Part shown: one piece after another, positions 1 to 5,754 of the stretch
Layout: each line of letters starts with the position of its first letter
Numbering within the stretch: position 1 is the first letter of the stretch
The notes under the pieces: model-generated
Seen by the model: only the letters and a program-made list of their open reading frames with translations
Database searches by the model: none
What the model was told of the DNA's origin: nothing
Made by a program: the position numbers and the translations under genes
From: Methylococcales bacterium
Lineage (GTDB): Bacteria > Pseudomonadota > Gammaproteobacteria > Methylococcales > Methylomonadaceae
Assembly: GCA_023134955.1 (NCBI GenBank)
Contig: JAGLUC010000394.1
Span: 1-15,227, forward strand
Length of the DNA stretch: 15,227 bases
Direction: 5' to 3'

Positions 1-36
1 AAGCTGTTAAGTAAGTGCCATTCGGCTCTGACCCCA
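1..36 (-). repeat. Left copy of the inverted repeat flanking the motor gene pair
   Basis: Read on the minus strand, this stretch begins GGGGTCAGAGCCGAA and continues GCACTTACTTAA. The same blocks (GGGGT, CCGAA, GCACTTACTTAA) recur in the same order on the plus strand at 3029-3060, so the two copies face outward around the MotA/MotB-like genes. The copy touches the window edge and may continue beyond it. The ATTGGGGTCAG head is shared with the palindromic repeats at 4798 and 5687. It could be the end of an insertion sequence or a REP-type element; no transposase is visible here. Confidence 0.6.
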
Positions 37-87
37 ATACCGCAATACCGTTCGCTCTCCATGGCTGGCAGCGAGTAGCCTCTTTTC

Positions 88-1080
88 CTACCCTTGTTTC
101 CCCCGCCGATCCTGTTTGATGGCGCTAAGCTCTACTTCGTGATTAAAGAGTATTTCCAGGGTGACTTTATACTTATTGAAGGCCTGTTGATACCGTAGTC
201 TATCCGGAAACAGCGTGTTTATATAGTCCATAAGCAATGAAACTGGTAGACCAACCAACGAGCTGACAATCGCCACGGCAGCACCCGATTTAATATCGCC
301 ACCCTGGGCTAAGGCCAGATAAAAGCCCGCAAATGTACCAATGATGCCTAATAGAATGACCATAAAAGGTGCTCGGTTCAGTAAGCCTGCAATATCCTCC
401 GAGTCAAAAAATTTATAGGTGCTTGCAAAATAAGGATTATTATCCAGTGCGATATGGCTAATGATTTCATAATCTGGTGTGCGCCCGTAACTTTGCTCTT
501 TAATTTCACTAGTGGTTAAGTCAATAATCGCCGCAATACCATCTTCAATATCAAACAATCCATCCAGTAGTGTGGGAGAATCTTTTTCGATAAGGTCTTT
601 TTCAACCAATATATCCTGGGTTTTATCTAACAGGACGTTGGCTTTATTCTCGAGGTGGCGTGCTTCGCGTTTGAGTTTTTCGGCTTCCTGAATTTTGGCA
701 CGCAATTTGTCCAGAAAAGGATCCTTTCCAGAATAAAGTGAAACAGGAATTTTAAGTTCAGCAGTCTTCAGTGCGGGGTCAAAGTTAGCAGCAAGGGCGA
801 CCTCAGCCTGTTCCCTTACGCTGTCATAATAGTTTAAGTCTGAAGGTGATATTTGAACTTTTTTGTATTCAAAAACAGTATAATAAAAGGCAATGACATA
901 TCTGTTTATCGCCGATATTTTATAGTGCAAACCAAATTTGAACGCCAAAAAGACACAGAAACAGGCTAATATGCCGCCGATAAATAGCTGTCCGACCGTC
1001 TCGTTAGTAACTGTAGCTTCAAAAAATAACCCAAAATAGGTTATTACCACTACAATTGCTACGAATATATATTTAAACAT
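88..1080 (-). CDS. MotA/TolQ/ExbB-like proton-channel protein
   Basis: This is a probable inner-membrane ion channel subunit of a stator-type motor. Hydrophobic segments lie at about residues 5-20, 31-51, 237-258 and 264-284. The last two carry the family signature, with LGIIGTFAGF at 244-253 followed by a Gly/Ala/Ser-rich helix. Between TM2 and TM3 is a cytoplasmic region of about 185 residues with a charged helical stretch (about 125-165), a MotA/TolQ-like arrangement. At 330 aa it is longer than TolQ or ExbB (about 230-245) and close to MotA (about 295). The ATG follows an AAGGGG ribosome site. The gene lies 61 bases downstream of the MotB/OmpA-like gene on the same strand, so the two are probably co-transcribed. 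In such systems five A subunits surround two B subunits, and proton or sodium flow drives rotation. What this motor acts on cannot be told from the sequence. Confidence 0.8.
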   Translation of the reverse strand: MFKYIFVAIVVVITYFGLFFEATVTNETVGQLFIGGILACFCVFLAFKFGLHYKISAINRYVIAFYYTVFEYKKVQISPSDLNYYDSVREQAEVALAANFDPALKTAELKIPVSLYSGKDPFLDKLRAKIQEAEKLKREARHLENKANVLLDKTQDILVEKDLIEKDSPTLLDGLFDIEDGIAAIIDLTTSEIKEQSYGRTPDYEIISHIALDNNPYFASTYKFFDSEDIAGLLNRAPFMVILLGIIGTFAGFYLALAQGGDIKSGAAVAIVSSLVGLPVSLLMDYINTLFPDRLRYQQAFNKYKVTLEILFNHEVELSAIKQDRRGKQG

Positions 1081-1141
1081 TTTAACCCCTTAACCCAGTA
1101 ATCTAAAAATATGCATCAAAATTGATCTGTTAATAAACGTC

Positions 1142-2785
1142 TTATTTACCATCCACGCGTATTACCTTATCCACCGACTTTCCACTATCATCCACGCGTA
1201 ACTTAAATTGTAAAATTGTTGCCTGTTCCTTCTTGCAATCGTACTGTCTACAATCCGCAGTTTTCCCCACTAATTCAGCTGGAACCGCTTTTGCTTTCTG
1301 GTAACCGAGGGCTGCAATACCCATATCTGCTTTTAGTCTACCGCGATACTGATAGTCGCCCATTTCCACTTCATCAAAGATAAAGTCATACAAAGCAAGT
1401 GCACGCTTGTTACTCAGTGCCATATTGTATGAGCGCGCTTTTTCCGAACGCCCAGATGTATCGTTTTTGTCAATATACTTATTGAAATACACAGGTGATG
1501 TCATCCCAGAAATTTTAAGAGACTTTACCAGCTTCGCAGCGTCTGGGTCTCCATATATACTTTTGGCATATTTTGGAATTATTACGCGGAGAAATTTTTT
1601 CATGTCATCCGAAAGCGTATAGGCTCCCCGAACAAAATAAGATTCCTGAAAATGTAACCTTACCTGGCCTGTCTTTTTGTCTATATCAACAGCGTCGCTA
1701 TCGAAGCCCTTAAAGTTGTCGTTTAACTGGTCGACAATCTTGTTCTTAGCTGCGGTGGCCTTTTGTTGCTTTGCAAGATGATCCGCTGCTTCACCAAGTA
1801 ATTCTTTTTGTTTATTCAGTGCATCTTGCTTTTTTTGATCCATCGCAGATTTTTGCTGGGCTAATGCAGATGCTTTCTGTTTTGCAGCATCTGATGCGGC
1901 TTTGGCTAATGCTTGACTTTTCTGTGCATCAGATTCCGATTGCGCTTCGGCTAATGCAGATGCTTTCTGTTTTGCAGCATCTGATGCGGCCTTGGCTAAT
2001 GCCTGACTTTTCTCTGCATCAGATTCTGATTGCGCTTCGGCTAATGCAGATGCTTGCTGTTTTGCAGCATCTGACGCGGCTTTGGCTAATGCCTGACTTT
2101 TCTCTGCCTCAGCTTTCGCTTGTGCCGCGGAATTTTGCTTCGCCACTTGTTGTTGGATCTGCTCTTTCTGCTTTTCCAATGCAGCCGCCTTTATTTGTTC
2201 GGCCTGCTTGTTCACTTCTTGCCTTGTTGCAGCTACTTTTGCATCCTGCTCTACTTGGGCTTCTGAAAGTGCAGCTTGCATTTTCGCTTCACTCTTACGC
2301 TTTTGCTTTTTCAGGATTTTTTGATTTTCCACTTCCATCTTTTGTTTTTCTTTTTCCAGTTGCTGGCTTTTTTCTTTCTCTATCTCAGCCTCTTCTTTTT
2401 GCATCTGTACTTCGTGATCTTGTTCTATTTTTGCTATAAGCACTTGATATTCTTCTTCGGCCTGACTTTCCTGAGCCGCTATCATTTTGCTAAATTGCGC
2501 CATTAACTCTTGGCTCTTTTTCTTACGCTCTTTTTTAATATCCTCTAGCGACTTACCCGCTTTTTTGGCCAAGGCTTCTCTGCGTTCTTGCGTCTCATCT
2601 TGTTCCTTTTCGACAGCAACCAATTCTTTTATCAGTTCAGAATTTTGCTGTTTGGTTTCGATGATTTCGTCATTCGAATATATCAGGAACATAATCGCAA
2701 GAACGGCAAAAAGGTCGACCATGGGCACAAGAGCTTCCATACTTTGTGATTCATTGTTATCGTTATTAGATTGATCAAATATCAT
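1142..2785 (-). CDS. MotB/TolR-like stator protein with long coiled-coil stalk and OmpA-like C-terminus
   Basis: This 547-aa protein has a short cytoplasmic N-terminus and one membrane helix (about 18-36) in the context VPMVDLFAVLAIMF. D24 sits where TolR, ExbD and MotB have their essential ion-carrying Asp. Residues about 40-350 form an extremely charged, Ala/Lys/Gln/Glu-rich helical region, TolA-like in composition, with three 30-residue tandem repeats (about 228-317). Residues about 360-540 form a divergent OmpA-like domain: KISGMTS at 424-430 aligns with the usual G-H-T-D strand, and NMALSNKRALALYDFI at 454-469 matches the peptidoglycan-binding helix with its Arg (R461). The ligand Asp of GHTD appears to be Ser here. 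A Cys pair (C512, C516) lies near the end. MotB and ZorB are much shorter (about 250-310 aa). No good ribosome site precedes the ATG at 2785; M16 is an alternative start. The channel partner lies directly downstream. Confidence 0.8.
   Translation of the reverse strand: MIFDQSNNDNNESQSMEALVPMVDLFAVLAIMFLIYSNDEIIETKQQNSELIKELVAVEKEQDETQERREALAKKAGKSLEDIKKERKKKSQELMAQFSKMIAAQESQAEEEYQVLIAKIEQDHEVQMQKEEAEIEKEKSQQLEKEKQKMEVENQKILKKQKRKSEAKMQAALSEAQVEQDAKVAATRQEVNKQAEQIKAAALEKQKEQIQQQVAKQNSAAQAKAEAEKSQALAKAASDAAKQQASALAEAQSESDAEKSQALAKAASDAAKQKASALAEAQSESDAQKSQALAKAASDAAKQKASALAQQKSAMDQKKQDALNKQKELLGEAADHLAKQQKATAAKNKIVDQLNDNFKGFDSDAVDIDKKTGQVRLHFQESYFVRGAYTLSDDMKKFLRVIIPKYAKSIYGDPDAAKLVKSLKISGMTSPVYFNKYIDKNDTSGRSEKARSYNMALSNKRALALYDFIFDEVEMGDYQYRGRLKADMGIAALGYQKAKAVPAELVGKTADCRQYDCKKEQATILQFKLRVDDSGKSVDKVIRVDGK
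1861..2109 (-). repeat. In-frame 90-bp tandem repeat in the stalk of the MotB-like gene
   Basis: Units start at 1861, 1951 and 2041. The first two full 90-bp units differ at 4 positions by eye. The third follows the pattern for about 69 bases and then diverges. Each unit encodes 30 residues built around SQALAKAASDAAKQ and ASALAEAQSESD, so gain or loss of a unit lengthens the helical stalk without shifting the frame. Confidence 0.9.
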
Positions 2786-3028
2786 GAGTTGATTTTCGCC
2801 AAGTTCGTAAATTGAAATTAAGTTTACTTTAGAAGGTGCTTACAGTATGTGACATATCTCATATTTTCGTACATCCTGAGTTCAAAAGGAGGCAGGACGG
2901 AGTGAGAGCATATAAACATGCTGAAAAACCAATAAGTTAAGGAATTATGGAATCAAATAACATTAGAATTACCACATATCTAGCTGTATTATAAATTATT
3001 TTCCCACACTAAAAGACCCTCAAAAAAA

Positions 3029-3060
3029 GGGGTAGACCCGAACAGCACTTACTTAAGCTT
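3029..3060 (+). repeat. Right copy of the inverted repeat flanking the motor gene pair
   Basis: The sequence starts GGGGTAGACCCGAA and continues GCACTTACTTAAGCTT. It matches the minus-strand reading of 1-36 in its three main blocks, with a few substitutions and a one-base gap. It is immediately followed by further palindromic DNA. Confidence 0.6.
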
Positions 3061-3085
3061 TAAGCTATTAAAATCATTTAAAAGG

Positions 3086-3141
3086 CAGGTTCGGTGGTAA
3101 ACTAATTGCGACAAAACAACACGCAATCACCGAGAGACCTG
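3086..3141. repeat. Imperfect interrupted hairpin
   Basis: Nested pairing blocks can be read: CAGGT (3086-3090) with ACCTG (3137-3141), CGGTG (3092-3096) with CACCG (3128-3132), and ATTGCG (3105-3110) with CGCAAT (3122-3127). The loop is A/C-rich. It lies 25 bases beyond the right flanking repeat and may be part of the same degenerate mobile element. A structured RNA is possible but unsupported. Confidence 0.45.
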
Positions 3142-3206
3142 ACATTTAGATACGATGGGGGACAAAATTTATAACGGCTTGAATGACGAAAAGCGGTTAT
3201 TCAGTC

Positions 3207-3247
3207 AAAAAGAGGATGTTTTGTAAAAAAAATCACAAAATATCCTC
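3207..3247 (-). terminator. Intrinsic terminator of the OmpA-like lipoprotein gene
   Basis: On the minus strand a 13-bp stem (GAGGATATTTTGT with ACAAAACATCCTC, one G-U pair) encloses a T-rich 10-base loop and is followed by TTTTT. It begins about 20 bases after the stop codon of the lipoprotein gene, which separates that gene from the downstream motor pair. Confidence 0.85.
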
Positions 3248-3266
3248 AATATCTAAAGAGTGAAAA

Positions 3267-4277
3267 TTATTTTGTTGTTATTTTTTTATTAAGAACAACT
3301 ATTTCAACTCTCCGATTTTGCTGTTTTCCCATTGAAGTAGAGTTTTCAGCAATAGGTTTGCTTTCACCATATCCTTCATAAGTTATTCTTTTTGTATTTA
3401 TTCCTTTTTCTAACAAAGCAAGACGTACAGCATAAGCTCTTCGTTTAGAATGGCGCAGATTCCAAAACTCGTTTCCTGCGCTATCTGTATGCCCTTCAAT
3501 CACTATTTTACGATTAGGAATTTGTTTTAAAAACTTAGCTAATTTATTTAACTTATGATCACTACTCGGTAATAAGTTTGGTTTTCCTGATTTAAAGAAC
3601 TCACCACCTAGAGTAAAGACCAGCCCTCTTTGTGTTTTTTTAGCACCTAATTCATTAAGTTCTTTTTCTAATTTTTTAGCTTTCTCAAACGTTTCTTCAG
3701 CTTCCAGTATTTTTGCACATGCATCAGCTAAAGCCTTTGCAGTTTCGTCCCGTGCAAGAGCTGTTTCAAAAGACCTTTTCTCTGGCATCGCACTGGTTAT
3801 TTCTTTATCAAGCGTTACTAATTTTGTCTCAGCCTTTTTTATTTCTGCAAGCTCTTGAGCTATTAACACTTCTTTTTCTGCTATATAAGCAATAGGGTTT
3901 ATTTGTTCTGTTTCTTCGGTTGGTGCAGCTTTTTCATGGCTTTCTTTTGAAATTTGTGATTCAGCCTCTCTAAAATTTTCTTCAGCTTTCAGTGTTTCTG
4001 CACATGCATCAACTAAAGCTTTTGCAGTTTCTTCCCGTGCAAGAGCTGTTTCAATAGACCTTTTCTCTAGCATCACTCTGGTTTGCTCTATTATTTCGGC
4101 TGGTGTAGCTTTTTCATGGCTTTCCTTTGCTATAGCCTCTTGATCAGTAACTATTTTTAACGTTGCACTAGAGTTGCTATTGCCTCCACACCCTGTCATG
4201 AACAAAGATGAAGATAACAAAACAAATAGCAGCCGACTCTTCTGAGTTTTTTGTGAACCTTTTATTTTAACGGTCAT
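3267..4277 (-). CDS. OmpA-family (Pal-like) outer-membrane lipoprotein with duplicated helical region
   Basis: This is a 336-aa predicted lipoprotein. A basic N-terminus and hydrophobic stretch (about 15-27) lead to the lipobox MTGC with the lipidation Cys at C30. Residues about 45-215 are charged helix containing a duplication: EKRSIETALAREETAKAL at 71-88 recurs as EKRSFETALARDETAKAL at 166-183, with similarity continuing through about residues 107 and 202, and KESHEKA occurs at 51 and 111. Residues about 218-332 form a canonical OmpA peptidoglycan-binding domain: IVIEGHTDSAGNEFWNL, then SKRRAYAV, and the terminal QNRRVEI. Both the Asp of GHTD and the binding-helix Arg are present. Family knowledge gives outer-membrane anchoring with non-covalent peptidoglycan binding. 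A strong ribosome site (AGGTAGGA) precedes the ATG. It might partner the motor pair downstream as Pal does TolQR, but a terminator separates them, so that link is only a guess. Confidence 0.85.
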   Translation of the reverse strand: MTVKIKGSQKTQKSRLLFVLLSSSLFMTGCGGNSNSSATLKIVTDQEAIAKESHEKATPAEIIEQTRVMLEKRSIETALAREETAKALVDACAETLKAEENFREAESQISKESHEKAAPTEETEQINPIAYIAEKEVLIAQELAEIKKAETKLVTLDKEITSAMPEKRSFETALARDETAKALADACAKILEAEETFEKAKKLEKELNELGAKKTQRGLVFTLGGEFFKSGKPNLLPSSDHKLNKLAKFLKQIPNRKIVIEGHTDSAGNEFWNLRHSKRRAYAVRLALLEKGINTKRITYEGYGESKPIAENSTSMGKQQNRRVEIVVLNKKITTK

Positions 4278-4380
4278 ATCCTACCTTTTATGCCTGATTA
4301 ATTAGTAATACCTTACAAAAGGCTAGATTGTTTTTATATTTTTATCAAGCACAGATCAGTCAGAGTTTGACGCACATCTA

Positions 4381-4427
4381 AAAAACAGGGCTCTTTTGAA
4401 GAGAAAAAGGAGTTAGAACCCTTTTTT
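4381..4427 (-). terminator. Possible terminator-like hairpin
   Basis: GGGcTCT (4388-4394) can pair with AGAaCCC (4415-4421), with one internal mismatch, flanked by A-runs on one side and T-runs on the other (AAAAA at 4381, TTTTTT at 4422). An inner CTCTT/AAGAG stem lies in the loop. It could stop minus-strand transcription arriving from the hydroxylase region before the lipoprotein gene. Confidence 0.4.
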
Positions 4428-4495
4428 AACCACGAACCACTTGAAATTAAACCACTTTTAAAAGGGCTCTGACTTAGGTTGTCGAAAAATGACTT

Positions 4496-4942
4496 TTAGG
4501 CTGCCTTAGATTTCCCCATATTTTGGCTATCACCACCAATGAAAAATGCACGCCGTTTTTTTTGTACTGTGTAAGAAATATGTTTTTTCCCCCATGCTTC
4601 AATATCAGCCTGGGATGCCTGTCTCAACGCTTGTGTTACGGTAGTATTCGTTAACTTTCCACAGAGTGCTGGAATGAGAAGCACTGTGCGGTTCATATCT
4701 GTCTGTGGACTTCGCTCAATAATATGCTTAAAGTTTCCAAAAAAAGAAAAATGAAACGAAAAACCTGTCAGGTCTTGAATTTTGAATTCTTTATTAAAAT
4801 CAGGGTCAGTGTAATGTTTAAGGCAGAAGAGCATAATCCAATTACACTCTACCCCTAATTTATGCTGATTTAGTTCAAAACCAGGTCTTAGTCTTACAAT
4901 TGACCTGCTGGAACTTGAACTCACTGGTGGGCTGAAATCCAC
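4496..4942 (-). CDS. Doubtful open frame built partly from palindromic repeats
   Basis: This frame would give 148 aa from a GTG start. I do not recognise the product. The GTG lies inside a REP-like palindrome (4922-4952), and a second palindromic repeat (4798-4861) runs through the frame, so roughly its first 50 codons are repeat-derived. No ribosome site, signal peptide or known motif is visible. The C-terminal half (from about residue 70, including VLLIPALCGKLTNTTVTQAL) is of more normal composition and could be the tail of a decayed gene. I think non-coding or pseudogenic status is more likely than an active gene. Confidence 0.25.
   Translation of the reverse strand: MDFSPPVSSSSSRSIVRLRPGFELNQHKLGVECNWIMLFCLKHYTDPDFNKEFKIQDLTGFSFHFSFFGNFKHIIERSPQTDMNRTVLLIPALCGKLTNTTVTQALRQASQADIEAWGKKHISYTVQKKRRAFFIGGDSQNMGKSKAA
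4798..4861. repeat. Palindromic GGGGTCAG-type repeat, copy 1
   Basis: The left arm GGGTCAGTGTAAT (4803-4815) and right arm ATTACACTCTACCCC (4841-4855) form an inverted repeat with one unpaired stretch. The element is 64 bases long and aligns with a second one at 5687-5750 over its left 24 bases (19 identical by eye) and at its right end. It looks like a REP/REPIN-class element of the kind mobilised by TnpA-REP (RAYT) transposases; no such transposase is in the window. Confidence 0.65.
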
Positions 4943-4952
4943 CCTATAAGTG
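4922..4952. repeat. REP-like hairpin downstream of the hydroxylase gene
   Basis: CACTGGTGG (4922-4930) faces CCACC (4939-4943) and AGTG (4949-4952). Read on the minus strand it has the form TATAGGGTGGATTTCAGCC, close to the half-unit of the REPIN at 13819-13886, with paired substitutions in the stem. It starts 6 bases after the hydroxylase stop codon and could act as a transcription end or mRNA-stabilising hairpin. Confidence 0.6.
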
Positions 4953-4957
4953 ACAAA

Positions 4958-5419
4958 CTACTTGCCGCGTGTATTCATCAGATAGTCAAACAAAGGATGT
5001 GTAATACACCAATTTGCATTGTCATTAATTAAATGATGCCGATAATGCCAGGGTAGATAAGTTTTTGCCCAATCATGATGACAATGAGCTTGTCGGTGCA
5101 AAAAATAATAGGTAAAAACAGAAAAATATATGGCACAAGCATAGCCGTTGACCCACCAGAAAAAAGGTAGGTTCAAGATCAAAATACAGACTAAAACCAG
5201 CAACTCTTTGGCCTGACTATTCAAGCATTCTGGCCGTTGTTGATAGCCTGCATCAAGCATATTAAACTGCCGGGCAACAGCATGATGCTCATATAAATGA
5301 TAAGCCCAGAAACTATCAGGCTGCTGCCCCCATCCGTGCAACAAATATCGGTGAATAATCCATTCACCTGCATTTGCCATCAGCAAGCCCAGTAAAAACT
5401 GCAAAAACCAAATCATCAT
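4958..5419 (-). CDS. Small membrane fatty-acid-hydroxylase/sterol-desaturase superfamily protein
   Basis: This 153-aa membrane protein carries the histidine clusters of di-iron integral-membrane hydroxylases: HRYLLH (H23, H28), HLYEHH (H41, H45, H46), HRQAHCHH (H108, H112, H114, H115) and HYRHH (H125, H128, H129), with H141 near the end. Hydrophobic segments lie at about 3-18 and 72-105. The ending THPLFDYLMNTR is like the usual C-terminus of the family, so the protein looks complete although short; the size is near that of beta-carotene hydroxylase CrtZ. The substrate (a fatty acid, sterol, hopanoid or carotenoid) cannot be deduced. Two ATG codons stand in tandem at the start (5419 and 5416) with no strong ribosome site. 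The stop codon of a broken FAD-oxidoreductase remnant lies 14 bases upstream, which suggests that the two once formed an operon. Confidence 0.75.
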   Translation of the reverse strand: MMIWFLQFLLGLLMANAGEWIIHRYLLHGWGQQPDSFWAYHLYEHHAVARQFNMLDAGYQQRPECLNSQAKELLVLVCILILNLPFFWWVNGYACAIYFSVFTYYFLHRQAHCHHDWAKTYLPWHYRHHLINDNANWCITHPLFDYLMNTRGK

Positions 5420-5433
5420 TATTTATTCGTTTG

Positions 5434-5686
5434 TTAAAACACATATGGGTGATCAGCTTCAAAGCCATGCACCTTAGCCATCGCACTAAAAGCTGAGGCT
5501 GCCAGCCGGTTGTCTGCTGCCCACTCAAATAAGCCGCCAACCATAAAGCCTGTTTACGAATAGGCAAAACATAGGCATCAAATTCAAAATAACCATCTTT
5601 TGTAGTGATACTTGTTTGATCGCCTGCTTTGTCTATAGCTTGTATTGATTGCTGAAATTTAACGTCTATCAAATGTGACTGGGCTA
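5434..5686 (-). pseudogene. Frameshifted C-terminal remnant of a probable FAD-dependent oxidoreductase
   Basis: The first part, in one frame, reads SIQAIDKAGDQTSITTKDGY and then FEFDAYVLPI. This resembles the segment before the second FAD-contact strand in amine-oxidase or desaturase-type flavoproteins. Near 5550 the reading moves to another frame, which continues GGLFEWAADNRLAASAF and AKVHGFEADHPYVF and stops at 5434-5436. The 5' end has no start codon and runs straight into the palindromic repeat at 5687, so at least the N-terminal nucleotide-binding half is missing. The identity of the flavoprotein is uncertain. The remnant lies just upstream of the membrane hydroxylase gene. Confidence 0.55.
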
Positions 5687-5748
5687 AATTGGGGTCAGTG
5701 CAACATTTAAAACGAGAGGCAATGTTTAATTATATTCTAACCCCAAAA
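5687..5748. repeat. Palindromic GGGGTCAG-type repeat, copy 2
   Basis: ATTGGGGTCAG (5688-5698) pairs imperfectly with CTAACCCCAAAAT (5737-5749), and AACATT (5702-5707) pairs with AATGTT (5721-5726) inside it. It is related to the copy at 4798-4861, and its head matches the repeat at 1-36. It separates the flavoprotein remnant from the radical SAM gene, ending 6 bases before that gene's stop codon on the same strand. Confidence 0.65.
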
Positions 5749-5754
5749 TCAGCT

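Larger units (their letters stand above)
2786..3266. other. Non-coding spacer between the motor pair and the lipoprotein gene
   Basis: No convincing gene was found in these 481 bases on either strand. The stretch holds, in order, the presumed promoter region of the motor pair (no consensus boxes that I would defend), the right copy of the flanking inverted repeat (3029-3060), an imperfect hairpin (3086-3141), and the terminator of the lipoprotein gene (3207-3247). Confidence 0.6.

Noticed and set aside
1861..2109. CRISPR-like array
   Set aside because: The 90-bp units are contiguous with no unique spacers and lie in frame inside a coding region.
1771..2439. Open frame of 222 codons on the plus strand
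   Set aside because: It is the antisense shadow of the low-complexity Ala/Lys/Gln-rich stalk of the MotB-like gene. Its product is an improbable Leu/Met/Phe-rich repeat.
88..2785. Complete Zorya anti-phage system
   Set aside because: Only a ZorA/ZorB-like pair is present. No ZorC, ZorD helicase/nuclease or ZorE is found, and the stalk is on the wrong subunit. The upstream neighbour is an OmpA lipoprotein, not a defence gene.
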